64,000 nt of DNA, taken from NCBI GenBank assembly GCA_947166385.1, contig CAMVEB010000006.1, positions 92,786 to 156,785 on the forward strand, read 5' to 3'. The notes below the pieces were generated by a model. That model was given only the letters and a program-made list of their open reading frames with translations. It did not search any database and was not told the origin of the DNA. The DNA is from an uncultured Clostridia bacterium. Lineage in GTDB: Bacteria > Bacillota > Clostridia > Christensenellales > Aristaeellaceae. Shown here in pieces: positions 45,390 to 53,790 of the stretch; the first letter of the stretch is position 1; every line of letters starts with the position of its first letter. Both the position numbers and the translations under genes were made by a program.

Positions 45390-46427
45390 TTATCCGTTAA
45401 TGCCAAGGATCAGGTTAATCGTATACATTTCCAGCTGCTCGAACTTCTTTTCGGCAATCAGCTTGCCGGCATAATCATAATCGTACTTCTTCACCTTATC
45501 TTCCATGGCTTTGAAGACCGCCAGAGAATTCTTCAGGTGCTCATAGCTGTCCTCATCGGAAGTGGTGCGCATCGCTTTGACGTCCAGGCCGACATACTCA
45601 CCCCTGGAGCCGTAGTTGTTTTCCATCAGGACCTTGACCTGATTGAACGCGGAACGCAGGTTTTCCACCCCAAAGGATTTGTCCTGGTCGTAACGGATAC
45701 CGTTCTGGTCGTTCAGATGTACGGTGAACAGCTTGTCAAACGCCAGCGCGAAACCGATCTCGTTGGCAGGATCCAGTCCGGCCAGGATCGCGTGAGCGCT
45801 TTCGAGGTTCGCACCGACTCGTTTCGGATCAATTGTGGCGGCAGAGATGCCCATCACATGGCCGACGGTTCCGGCGAAGGAGCGGTCGATGGGCTCGTTG
45901 GGCTTGGGTTCAATGCACACGCGGATGGTTGCGTCATAGCGAAGCATGTTGTCAATCGCCTCAACCAGCTGCTTGGTGGCGGTTACAGGACTCTTGGCTT
46001 CAGCACACAGGGTTCCTTCCCGGGCCAGCCAAAGCACGATCATGTCGCAGCCAAGCTCGCGGGCGATATCGATGGAACGGTAGGCACGCCACATGGCGAA
46101 TTCACGGTCTTCCTTGCTGGTGGAAGTAAAGCCGCCGTCCGTCGTATGGGGATCCATCCACAGGCGGGGCGCGACGAACTCGGCCTTCAGGTCGTATTTG
46201 TCAAGCAGGGCCTTCACCTTCCGGGCTTCAGCCCTGATCTCTTCCTCAGAGAGATTGTTCATGTTCGGGACAGCATCGTCATCATGAAACTGGACGGCGT
46301 CAAAACCGAGTTTTTTGAAATTCGCAAATTTAGTTTCCAAATCGATTGCGTTACGGGTTTCGGGACCATAGGAATCAGCACCGGTATGAACATTCCAGGG
46401 GCCGACGGAAAACTTGAACTGAGACAT
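45390..46427 (-). CDS. Xylose isomerase-like TIM-barrel protein
   Basis: A 345-residue protein that follows the short (class I) xylose isomerase pattern: FSVGPWNVHTGADSYG, VQFHDDDAVPN (catalytic His and Asp), MDPHTTDGGFTS, ELGCDMIVLWLAREG, VCIEPKPNEP (metal Glu), NLESAHAILAG, HLNDQNGIRYDQD (metal Asp pair) and YVGLDVKAMRT. So the metal and ring-opening residues of aldose-ketose isomerases are present. Its true sugar may not be xylose, because no xylulokinase of the FGGY type is near; instead a PfkB kinase follows. GGAGGATGCTGC precedes the ATG. Confidence 0.88.
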   Translation of the reverse strand: MSQFKFSVGPWNVHTGADSYGPETRNAIDLETKFANFKKLGFDAVQFHDDDAVPNMNNLSEEEIRAEARKVKALLDKYDLKAEFVAPRLWMDPHTTDGGFTSTSKEDREFAMWRAYRSIDIARELGCDMIVLWLAREGTLCAEAKSPVTATKQLVEAIDNMLRYDATIRVCIEPKPNEPIDRSFAGTVGHVMGISAATIDPKRVGANLESAHAILAGLDPANEIGFALAFDKLFTVHLNDQNGIRYDQDKSFGVENLRSAFNQVKVLMENNYGSRGEYVGLDVKAMRTTSDEDSYEHLKNSLAVFKAMEDKVKKYDYDYAGKLIAEKKFEQLEMYTINLILGING

Positions 46428-46613
46428 TGCAGCATCCTCCTTTTTACGGCAGCATCATCGCTGTATCTGCCTGTATTATAACAGTTTCTATGGATTAATT
46501 CATGTATTTTATGCTGTCAGGTTTCAGTAAGGCGAAGAATTAATTGCAGGGAAGAGGATTTCAGGGCATACATCAGAGGCGGGGCGTCCGATCTCAACAG
46601 TATTCTTAACAGA

Positions 46614-47072
46614 TCATGCTTCAGGAACAGGCGCATTCCAGAGAACCTCATGATAATGGCAAAGGCATATGCCGTCATCCCGGCAGGACATGGTGTTCAG
46701 GAAATTTGTCGCATCCATTTTGATGAAACTGCCGTCTTCGCTCATATTAAAATCAACAGCGGATATCCCGTCATCTACATTTGAAATGATGGCGCTGCCT
46801 TCTTCGCTTCCTTCCGGAATGATGAAACAGATGAGGCGAAGGCTGTTGATATCACCAAACTGATACTCGATTTCAGCATCCGGCGCCTTGCGTGTACAGG
46901 AAGCTGACAGGACGCCGGTTTCATCCGTGTACCCGGATAAATCCTCCCGGGTAATCAGCAAGCCGATCAGCCGGGAACCTTCCGAAGCATCGGCGGGGGC
47001 GGTCTCTTCAGACAGGGATACCGAAACGAGCAATACAACCATTGCAAACAAAGCCGCCGCCATCTTTTTCAC
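46614..47072 (-). CDS. Exported protein with a C-terminal Cys/His motif
   Basis: A 152-residue protein with a signal peptide (MKKMAAALFAMVVLLVSVSLS). The mature part is beta-rich and ends in FLNTMSCRDDGICLCHYHE followed by VLW. The cluster of C-x5-C-x-C-x-H-x-H suggests a metal or heme site. Nearly the same tail, at protein and DNA level, occurs at 63110-63220 in a different context, so this tail is a duplicated module. Function unknown. Confidence 0.72.
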   Translation of the reverse strand: MKKMAAALFAMVVLLVSVSLSEETAPADASEGSRLIGLLITREDLSGYTDETGVLSASCTRKAPDAEIEYQFGDINSLRLICFIIPEGSEEGSAIISNVDDGISAVDFNMSEDGSFIKMDATNFLNTMSCRDDGICLCHYHEVLWNAPVPEA

Positions 47073-47139
47073 TGGTTTTCACCTCTGTTTTCCTGTGGCT
47101 CCAGCAGCAGGTCTGTAAACCTGGCATAGAGTTTCTGAG

Positions 47140-47781
47140 TCATATTCTATCCCCGGATGCTATCATCACCCAGGCAAATGCCTTGGCAGTCCTGATGTCC
47201 GCATCTGCGAAGTGGTTTCCCCGGTTCCATTGCAGAACCGTTTCAATCCCCTGTTTCTTCAGCAGTTCATAGGCCTCGCGGATTCGATTTTCAACTGTGG
47301 CCATGACAGGATTTCTCGACTTTGCTTCCCGGTCGCCAAGGCTCAGGTAAACAGCTTTGGTACGGCACTCATTGTCATGCATGAAGCTGTCAACAAATCC
47401 AGGAAACCAAACTGAGGGTGACGCCGCAGCCACGCCATTGAACACATCCGTCTGATAAGCAACCCAGACAGCGAACAGCGCCGCAAGGGAATAACCGCCG
47501 ATATAATAGGTTTTCGTCGGATCGGCCGTGTATTTCAGAACCTCTGCCAGCGTTCTGCCCGCCCCATCTCCGAAATCTTTATTGCCAAACACAGCCGGGG
47601 CTTTCCACGGAGACAGGTCTGTATTCCAGTTGTCAACCTTTATTGCGATGAGACAAAAATCCTTCGCCGTCAGTCTTTGGATCTCTGCGACCTCGTTTTC
47701 AATTCCTTCCAGGTCATGATCATCCACCAGCTGGATCAGTACTATACCTGCATTCGGGTTCCCATATCTGCTGATGTTCAC
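47140..47781 (-). CDS. Alpha/beta hydrolase, putative esterase
   Basis: A 213-residue hydrolase. Nucleophile elbow GGYSLAALFAVW, acid in YLSLGDREAKSRN and histidine in WNRGNHFAD form a plausible triad. These short esterase D-like or enterochelin-esterase-like proteins act on small esters. I chose the GTG at 47781 because GGGGAGGAAACC stands just before it; the frame upstream to 47847 overlaps an inverted repeat and has no ribosome site. Confidence 0.8.
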   Translation of the reverse strand: MNISRYGNPNAGIVLIQLVDDHDLEGIENEVAEIQRLTAKDFCLIAIKVDNWNTDLSPWKAPAVFGNKDFGDGAGRTLAEVLKYTADPTKTYYIGGYSLAALFAVWVAYQTDVFNGVAAASPSVWFPGFVDSFMHDNECRTKAVYLSLGDREAKSRNPVMATVENRIREAYELLKKQGIETVLQWNRGNHFADADIRTAKAFAWVMIASGDRI

Positions 47782-47960
47782 GGTTTCCTCCCCATCAGGA
47801 TGACGTCCTTTTCTTGTAATGCATCCGGAAACTGATCCCGGATGCATCTTAACACGCTGTGAACGTTGGTTTCAATAGGTTTGTATCATGAGATCATTTT
47901 CTCTGTTTTATATGGCAATGCCTGTCACTTTTTTCTTTTGCTTTGGCGCAGGCAGTTCGT

Positions 47961-48050
47961 CTATTCTCCCATCATCGGTTTGAAAGTGATCCCTTCCAGT
48001 TCAGAAAGCTGTTCCAGGATGAAATCCAGATACTCCTTGCTTGATGCCAT
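47961..48050 (-). pseudogene. TfoX N-terminal-like fragment, 29 residues
   Basis: GGAGG five bases before an ATG, then MASSKEYLDFILEQLSELEG, then ITFKPMMGE and TAG. This is exactly how TfoX N-terminal domain proteins begin; intact ones continue with YLLYYNGK and about 80 more residues. The next codons do not resume the family, so the remainder was deleted. In intact proteins the family is linked to competence regulation or is of unknown role. Confidence 0.7.
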
Positions 48051-48144
48051 GATTGCCTCCAGTATTCAAATTCAAAGACGCATTTCCTGTTCTATTGCCG
48101 ATGCTGCTTCATAAAGCCTGCATGCTGTCCTCCTGTGTTTTTCG

Positions 48145-49200
48145 TCAGTTCTCCTCCAGAATCCGTAATCCTTCCCTGTAATCCTGTCCCAGGATTTTCT
48201 GGGCTTTGGAGAAATCGTATTTCCCATGAAGCCGGTCAAGCACCTTCAGGAATTCCTTCTTCCCGTACTTCCGGATATACAGCGCCTGTGCCTTCGCTGC
48301 GTTCGCTCCGTCATTCGATGGAATATAGAAACCCTTGTTGCAGGTTTCGATCTCATCACATTTATAGCAGCCGTCTATTTCCTTTTCCATGCAACACTTT
48401 GCGTTGGGACAAATTCCATCCGGTGAAACCGTTGCAAACGAACAGGTATTATAAGCCGTTCTGCAGGATCCGCACCATTCTCCCAGGAAACAGTGGTTGC
48501 AGGAAAGCCCGCAGTACGCGATGGGATCCACGCCTTTCCTCGCCAGCTTGCACAGCCTGTTTTTGATCCGCTGCATCGCTTCGATATGCATAATCCAATG
48601 CCTGCTGAAGGGCATTTTAATCAGGCCGCGAACATCCTTTCCACACCAGTAAGGAATCAGCCAGGCCGCGTTTTCATCCTCGCTGACGCACTTTGAGCGT
48701 TGCAGCTTCCCGATCATGTCTTCTCCGAACTTCCGCTTCAGGTCGGAATAGGAAAGGTGCAGCAGAATCTGCTCGGTGGATTGTTTGACTTCCCGGGCAT
48801 ATCGGTACAGTTCCATGATATCCAGCTTTTCGGAAAACGCCGCGATCTCATTCCCGGACAGTTCGTTGCCCGTGGTGATCAGCGGAGAATGTACAGACCG
48901 GTCAAATCCCTGCGCAAACAGAATCTGCCGATCCTCCGCGATCATTTCGTGCGCCACGATATCCTCAATCCGGAAGATGTGCCAGATGGAATAGGCCAGC
49001 GTCTTACTGTGATAGCCATCTGCGCCCGCAAAGGGCATTTGCCGGAACGCCTCTTCCGGAAAAGTATTTACAATTTGGGTAATCTGAGCAAACAGGCTTT
49101 CCCTGAGTTCAATCAGTTTACCGATCGCATCTTCGAACGTAGTTTCCTTTGAGAGAAGCTTTTGCATCTCTTTATTCATCTCAGTCCAGTCTTTATTCAT
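48145..49200 (-). CDS. DinB-like and DUF3795 two-domain protein
   Basis: A 351-residue protein. Residues 1-210 are a DinB-like four-helix bundle with histidines placed for a metal site (AYSIWHIFRIEDIVAHEM and FSRHWIMHIEAM). Residues 225-300 are a DUF3795 cysteine-rich domain: YCGLSCNHCFLGEWCGSCR, then NTCSFATVSPDGICPNAKCC, CYKCDE, and a helical tail. DinB-like enzymes use a thiol cofactor; DUF3795 is of unknown function and may hold metal. The start at 49200 is supported by AAAGGAG. The fusion reads cleanly with no sign of decay. Confidence 0.82.
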   Translation of the reverse strand: MNKDWTEMNKEMQKLLSKETTFEDAIGKLIELRESLFAQITQIVNTFPEEAFRQMPFAGADGYHSKTLAYSIWHIFRIEDIVAHEMIAEDRQILFAQGFDRSVHSPLITTGNELSGNEIAAFSEKLDIMELYRYAREVKQSTEQILLHLSYSDLKRKFGEDMIGKLQRSKCVSEDENAAWLIPYWCGKDVRGLIKMPFSRHWIMHIEAMQRIKNRLCKLARKGVDPIAYCGLSCNHCFLGEWCGSCRTAYNTCSFATVSPDGICPNAKCCMEKEIDGCYKCDEIETCNKGFYIPSNDGANAAKAQALYIRKYGKKEFLKVLDRLHGKYDFSKAQKILGQDYREGLRILEEN

Positions 49201-49337
49201 GACGATCTCCTTTCTGCCCATCCTGATGGTAATACACTTTCTGCCGGTTCCGTCCGCTGAATACCTTTGGCATAGCCGAAACACTTCCTCCGCTTAAAAC
49301 CATTGGTGTTTTATTGATTCACTTCATTATGAACAGA

Positions 49338-49847
49338 TCAAAGCTCATGATCGCTTATGTATTCCACTGACTGATCAGTCTTTCTAAAAGTGCCAAAGTG
49401 TTGTTTTCCGTTATACTGATGAGTATCTGCAAAAGCCTTTTTGAAATGCGGCTGTGTGATCATCTTCATCGCCTCGTCTGCCGTGAACCAGCCGACTTCC
49501 AGGCTTTCATCCGATGGTGTTGTTTCTCCGCTTATATACCTGCATCTGAAGACCAGGTTGACTGTTGTAGGCAGCGTTATTCCTTCCAGCGGACCATATC
49601 CTTTCTTTTTCACCAGATTCTGATAAATCCCGGTCATATATTCCGGTTCAGCAATGATTCCGCTTTCTTCCAGTATTTCCCGTTTCAATCCGTCCAGAAT
49701 TGCTTCCCCCTGTTCAACAATGCCACCGGGATACTCCCACCCTCTTCTTGCTGTCCGGATCAGCAATACCTTATCACCTTTATATACTATACCAGCTGCT
49801 GATACAAAATGCACCTGAAGCTGCTTCGTTTCCAACCAGTTATCCAT
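49338..49847 (-). CDS. Nudix hydrolase
   Basis: A 169-residue Nudix enzyme with the box GGIVEQGEAILDGLKREI followed by LEESGI, complete. The stretch before it, RRGWEYPGGIVE, resembles ADP-ribose or 8-oxo-GTP-directed Nudix proteins. GGAGGTGACC precedes the ATG at 49847. A perfect inverted repeat at 49890-49915 lies just upstream. Confidence 0.9.
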   Translation of the reverse strand: MDNWLETKQLQVHFVSAAGIVYKGDKVLLIRTARRGWEYPGGIVEQGEAILDGLKREILEESGIIAEPEYMTGIYQNLVKKKGYGPLEGITLPTTVNLVFRCRYISGETTPSDESLEVGWFTADEAMKMITQPHFKKAFADTHQYNGKQHFGTFRKTDQSVEYISDHEL

Positions 49848-49889
49848 GGTCACCTCCATACTGCTTATTCAGGCACTTCATTTCTTGTC

Positions 49890-49915
49890 AATTTGGCAGA
49901 TACTTCTGCCAAATT
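49890..49915. promoter_or_regulatory. Palindromic site upstream of the Nudix gene
   Basis: Perfect 11-base arms AATTTGGCAGA and TCTGCCAAATT with a 4-base spacer. On the minus strand it overlaps a TTGACA (49891-49886), so it could be a repressor operator for the Nudix gene. The remaining 49916-50044 shows nothing recognisable. Confidence 0.55.
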
Positions 49916-50044
49916 GGAATCAGTCTCTTTGTCAATCAAACTTGATGACCGATCCAACATCGCCCATGTTCCTTTCGTGCTTCTGCCGTCCATTTGGAGA
50001 TGAAATCTGTCTTTGCATCTGTATAAGTATCACGATTTGTTTTT

Positions 50045-50518
50045 TCACTCCACTGGGAAAAACAGTTTATTCTGCCCGGTTGCGGGGTCGGTAAAATCGC
50101 AAACAGCACCTACAAGCTTCATTCCAAGTTCCGGAATAAGGCTGTTGATCACGTGTCCAAATATCTCGCCATAGTTTTCCGGTTGAATCTCAGTCACAAG
50201 ATATCTTCTTGACGGCATAACCCACTTTACCCATCCTTCCGGAACTGCCGTATCCTCATATACTTCAATGCCTGCTAAATACAATCCCCTGGAAAAATCG
50301 TCCGTCCACGGCAAAAAAGACATCGTCTCATCGCTCATGGCTCCCCAAAATCCAACAAAAGAACCATCGGCGTTTTTCATTCCAAGATTCGCAATATCAC
50401 TGAAATTGGAATTGGCTTGTTGCCATAGATTCTGTACAACATTCTTTTCTTTCGTGCATAAGCCTTCCTTTCCGATGATTGCGATTCTTGGTAAATCAAT
50501 GATCTTGTAGTTAATCAT
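50045..50518 (-). CDS. GyrI-like effector-binding protein
   Basis: A 157-residue protein of the GyrI/SOUL-like effector-binding fold. It begins INYKIIDLPRIAIIGKEGLC and has FVGFWGAMSD, YLAGIEVYEDTAVPEGWVKW and PSRRYLVTEI, all typical of the stand-alone clostridial group. Such domains bind small hydrophobic ligands or inhibit gyrase. Its start overlaps the end of the AbiE remnant. Confidence 0.82.
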   Translation of the reverse strand: MINYKIIDLPRIAIIGKEGLCTKEKNVVQNLWQQANSNFSDIANLGMKNADGSFVGFWGAMSDETMSFLPWTDDFSRGLYLAGIEVYEDTAVPEGWVKWVMPSRRYLVTEIQPENYGEIFGHVINSLIPELGMKLVGAVCDFTDPATGQNKLFFPVE

Positions 50519-50983
50519 TTTGCTCCTCCAACATATTTATATTCTTGTTTCCAAAACCGAAACTTCGATATTTCATATTCTTTTGCCACGATACCTTTGA
50601 ATGAAAAGGAAATATGGTCATCAACAGGTACGCTGAGGATCTCTTCTGTCATTCTCTGAACAGATTCTGCGCTGACCGGATATCCGATGATTGTTGCATC
50701 CAGATCCTTTGTCGTCCGGGAATCAAGACCAATCATGGAAGCAATCAGAAAGCCACCCTTTATGATAAAATTGTTCCGGTATGAGTGAGTGAAACTCTTT
50801 CCAGAAACCTTTCCAGCATATAGTTCTGCAGTACCAATATGGCAGAGATCCTTTTCTCCCTTGCAATATTCTTCACAATTGCCTTCAGCTGCATTGCGTT
50901 CTTCACAGCAGCACCTCCAAATATGCCCGTAGTTTATCTTCAACATGCAGTTTATGAGCATATTCTGAAAGCAGAGGTATACT
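50515..50983 (-). pseudogene. AbiEi tail and truncated AbiEii (type IV toxin-antitoxin remnant)
   Basis: About 26 residues of an AbiEi antitoxin end (YAHKLHVEDKLRAYLEVLL, stop at 50903) overlap by GTGA a GTG start with GGAGG upstream. The AbiEii frame then reads MKNAMQLKAIVKNIAREK and LQNYMLERFLERVSL. One base appears missing near 50781, after which YRNNFIIKGGFLIASMIGLD and TKDLDATIIGYPVS continue in another frame. That segment carries the nucleotidyltransferase motif G-G-x-D-like. The rest of the toxin (about 150 residues) is gone after FSFKGI. A short N-terminal piece of something else (EFKWINEGNIW, up to 51045) precedes it. Confidence 0.75.
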
Positions 50984-51059
50984 TGACTAAGTTGGCAGGA
51001 CGAACTGTTCCAAATGTTTCCTTCGTTAATCCACTTGAATTCCATACCAGTTCCTCCTC

Positions 51060-52241
51060 TTAGATTTGAGATTTTTTTCTGTTCATAAGGAAAAGAGAAA
51101 TGATTAATACGAGGGGAAATACGCTGCCGACAAGGATGCCGGACCGAAGATTATCTCCTGCCTGCTGCGTCACTGCACCAACAAGGCTGGGGCCAAACGC
51201 TCCGCCCAGATCACCGGCCATTGCCAGAAGAGCAAACAGCGCTGTGCCGCCCCGGGGAAGGCGCGGCGAGATGGTGCTGATCGTTCCCGGCCACATAATG
51301 CCTACCGAGAAGCCGCAGAAGATGCAGCCGATCAGTCCCAGGACAGGACTTGCTGACAGCGACGCCAGAAGATAACAGCACAGGCACAGAATTCCAGAAC
51401 CGATCATGAAGTGGATCAGGTTCATTCTTGCACCGTATTTCCCGTAAATAACCCGGCTGATACCCATGGTCACGGCGAACAGGCAGGGACCGACCAAGTC
51501 ACCCATTGTCTTGGAGAAGCCAAGAGCCGCTTCCGTAAAGGCGGACGCCCACTGGGCCATGGAAAGCTCAGAGGCTCCGGCACAAACCATCAGGATGATC
51601 GCCAGCCAGAACAGCGGCGTTTTGAAAAGGGCGCCTATGGTCATTCCTTTGCCTTCCTCTGTCAGCCGTTCAATGGGGCAGGTGGCAAAATTCCAGATGT
51701 TATACAGGGGAATCAGCGCCCAGATACAGGCGAGAATCTTCCAGTGTTCGATACCGAACACCGAGAAGAAAACCGTGGACAGAAGGATTACCCCGACAGA
51801 ACCCCAGCAATAAAACGAATGCAGCAGACTCATGACCGCATCCTTATGCTCGAAGGGGCAGGCTTCCACGATCGGACTTGCAAGTACTTCAATCAGCCCG
51901 CTGCCAATGGCATAGATCACGACACAGATCAGAATCCCGACAAAGGGATCGTGGAACAGATCCGGAATGACGGCCAGGCCTGCCAGGCCAAGGCCGCTGG
52001 CAATTTCAGATATCACAATGCTGCGCCGGTAGCCGATGGCATCGACAAACTTCGCGCAGAATACGTCGATCAAAAGCTGCGTCAGGAAAAACGCTGTAGG
52101 AATCAGTGCGATCTGCCCCAGGGATATTCCGTAATTCGTATGAAACCTGAGGAACAGGAGCGGAGCAAAATTGGCGCAGATCGCCTGGGTGATGAACGCC
52201 AGATAGCAGGCAGTTAAAGTTTTCCGATAATTCTTCTGCAT
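51060..52241 (-). CDS. MFS transporter
   Basis: A 393-residue transporter with 12 hydrophobic segments. The loop 2-3 motif is AKFVDAIGYRRSIVI (GYRR in place of G-x-x-x-D-R-x-G-R-R), and the matching loop 8-9 is RVIYGKYGARMN. It resembles the fucose/glucose-type or YbjJ-like MFS permeases of gut Firmicutes. The start at 52241 has AAGGGAG upstream. A divergent AraC regulator with a cupin sensor, 149 bases away, suggests uptake of a sugar or similar compound. Confidence 0.88.
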   Translation of the reverse strand: MQKNYRKTLTACYLAFITQAICANFAPLLFLRFHTNYGISLGQIALIPTAFFLTQLLIDVFCAKFVDAIGYRRSIVISEIASGLGLAGLAVIPDLFHDPFVGILICVVIYAIGSGLIEVLASPIVEACPFEHKDAVMSLLHSFYCWGSVGVILLSTVFFSVFGIEHWKILACIWALIPLYNIWNFATCPIERLTEEGKGMTIGALFKTPLFWLAIILMVCAGASELSMAQWASAFTEAALGFSKTMGDLVGPCLFAVTMGISRVIYGKYGARMNLIHFMIGSGILCLCCYLLASLSASPVLGLIGCIFCGFSVGIMWPGTISTISPRLPRGGTALFALLAMAGDLGGAFGPSLVGAVTQQAGDNLRSGILVGSVFPLVLIISLFLMNRKKSQI

Positions 52242-52329
52242 ATTTGTTCTCCCTTGATAAAAGGCCGTCATGGACATGGATGAATTTCCAAGGCAATTAA
52301 ACTATATCCTTATTTGCCCGGGATTTCAT

Positions 52330-52358
52330 TAGACAAAATGGTATGATTATAGTACAAT
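52330..52358 (+). promoter_or_regulatory. Promoter of the AraC-type regulator
   Basis: TAGACA, 17-base spacer, TACAAT; the start of the regulator gene is about 30 bases downstream. Confidence 0.6.
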
Positions 52359-52389
52359 ATCACAAATACCATTCAGGAAGGGTGAGCCC

Positions 52390-53286
52390 GTGCATGCCGT
52401 GAAGACCTTGTCCAGAATAACAACGGATGAAAACATGATGGAGAGCGTCCAGCATGGGGATTTGGCTTTTCCATTTCAGTATTATTATGAGGATATCTGG
52501 GATTTTGACTTTCATTGTGTAGACTGGCACTGGCATCCTGAACTGGAATATGTTTATGTTCACTCCGGTCATGCCATCTGTTTTACCGGAGGGAAAAGGA
52601 TGGTCATTCCCGCCGGGAATGCCCTGCTGATCAACAGTAAGGTTATACATCGTTTTGAAGCAAACAGCAGCACAATTATCCCCAATGTCGTGTATTCTCC
52701 TTTTTTGCTTGCTTCTGAGGGAAGCCTGATCTACAGGAAATACATTTATCCTTTTTTGGCGAATGGGCCGGACAGCATTCTGCTTGACGCATCTGTTCCA
52801 TGGCAAAACACTTGTATTCAGTATATGATGAAGGTGTTTGAACTTCAGGGTGCACATACAACGGATGAAATCAGAATCATATTGAATCTGCTTGAATTCT
52901 GGAATGAATTATCACAGCACTGGTCTCCGGTGAAAAAGACGGAGGAATCTTCACCTGGTCGGGCAAATCAGGCCCGATTGCAGATTATGATGCAGTTTAT
53001 TCAGGAGCATTACCGCGAGAATATCCGACTGGAAGACATAGCAGAAGCAGTTCATATTGGAAAAAGTACTGCTCTGCAGATTTTCCATCAGGGAATTAAG
53101 CTGTCACCTGTCGCTTATCTCATTCACTATCGATTGAAACAAGCTGCTATACTGCTCACTTCTACAGAGAAAAAAATTGCCGTCATTGCTGAAGAGACAG
53201 GATTTGAAAGCTCGGCATATTTCTGCCGGAAATTTAAAGCACTCTACTGCACAACGCCGAAGGAATATCGAAATCAAACAAAATAG
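52390..53286 (+). CDS. AraC family regulator with cupin sensor
   Basis: A 298-residue regulator. Residues 30-140 are a cupin: VDWHWHPELEYVYVHSG and VIPAGNALLINSKVIHRFE. Residues 190-297 hold the two AraC helix-turn-helix units, ENIRLEDIAEAVHIGKSTAL and IAVIAEETGFESSAYFCRKF, ending TPKEYRNQ. The GTG at 52390 has AGGAAGG upstream. It most likely senses the substrate of the divergent MFS transporter. It ends with TAG (53284-53286), showing that TAG is a normal stop in this genome. Confidence 0.92.
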   Translation: MHAVKTLSRITTDENMMESVQHGDLAFPFQYYYEDIWDFDFHCVDWHWHPELEYVYVHSGHAICFTGGKRMVIPAGNALLINSKVIHRFEANSSTIIPNVVYSPFLLASEGSLIYRKYIYPFLANGPDSILLDASVPWQNTCIQYMMKVFELQGAHTTDEIRIILNLLEFWNELSQHWSPVKKTEESSPGRANQARLQIMMQFIQEHYRENIRLEDIAEAVHIGKSTALQIFHQGIKLSPVAYLIHYRLKQAAILLTSTEKKIAVIAEETGFESSAYFCRKFKALYCTTPKEYRNQTK

Positions 53287-53289
53287 ACG

Positions 53290-53583
53290 CTTTTCGAATC
53301 ATCAGTGAAAACTCCCATACCACCACGGCGGACGGGTACGTCATCGTCAACCGGCTGAAGACCACCAACGGGACGATTACCATTGAGGTTACCCGGGGCT
53401 CCACGGCCGACTGATTCCTGCGGAAATGGGTCCGCTGGGTAAGAACCCTGCAGGACACGAACCGCATCGCCCTGGGCGTTCTGACGATCACGGATACTGT
53501 TAGCGGCTATACCATGTTTAACTGGATGAAGCAAGCATCGTATGCTATACTAAAAAAGCTTTTTATAGCATCAATCATTCCTG
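53290..53583 (+). pseudogene. Phage structural protein fragment (prophage remnant)
   Basis: A plus-strand frame reads ISENSHTTTADGYVIVNRLK, then TTNGTITIEVTRGSTAD, TGA, FLRKWVRWVRTL, RIALGVLTITDTVSGYTM. The repeating short beta-strands and the GYVIVNRL / FLRKW pattern resemble tail-tube or other virion proteins of the XkdM/DUF3277 type. It is more GC-rich than its surroundings, lacks a start and has an in-frame TGA at about 53412. Probably the last trace of a prophage; identification is tentative. Confidence 0.45.
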
Positions 53584-53586
53584 AAC

Positions 53587-53790
53587 ATTAAATGCGATCC
53601 CATCCTCGTTGGTTCCCTTCGGGGCAGGCCCGGCTTCAGAAACGCCTATCACATGAACAAGGACAAGTGGATCACGATTTTTGCTGGACGACTCTGCTGC
53701 AGAGGAGAATATTCTTCCGCTGTTGGCAATGAGCTATGATCTGACAAAGACAAAAATCCGGAAAAGAGGCAAACAGCATGAGCAGTTTTA
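53587..53790 (+). pseudogene. MmcQ/YjbR C-terminal fragment with frameshift
   Basis: Reads IKCDPILVGSLRGRPGFRNA, then YHMNKDKWITI; after removing one T from the run 53678-53682 it continues LLDDSAAEENILPLLAMSYD and LTKTKIRKR. This is the second half of the MmcQ/YjbR family, distinct from the copy at 19553. The first half is missing. It runs a few bases into the next gene. Confidence 0.75.

Noticed and set aside
47821..47847. Upstream extension of the esterase gene to an ATG at 47847
   Set aside because: It crosses a GCATCCGG/CCGGATGC inverted repeat and lacks a ribosome site; the GTG at 47781 has a strong one.
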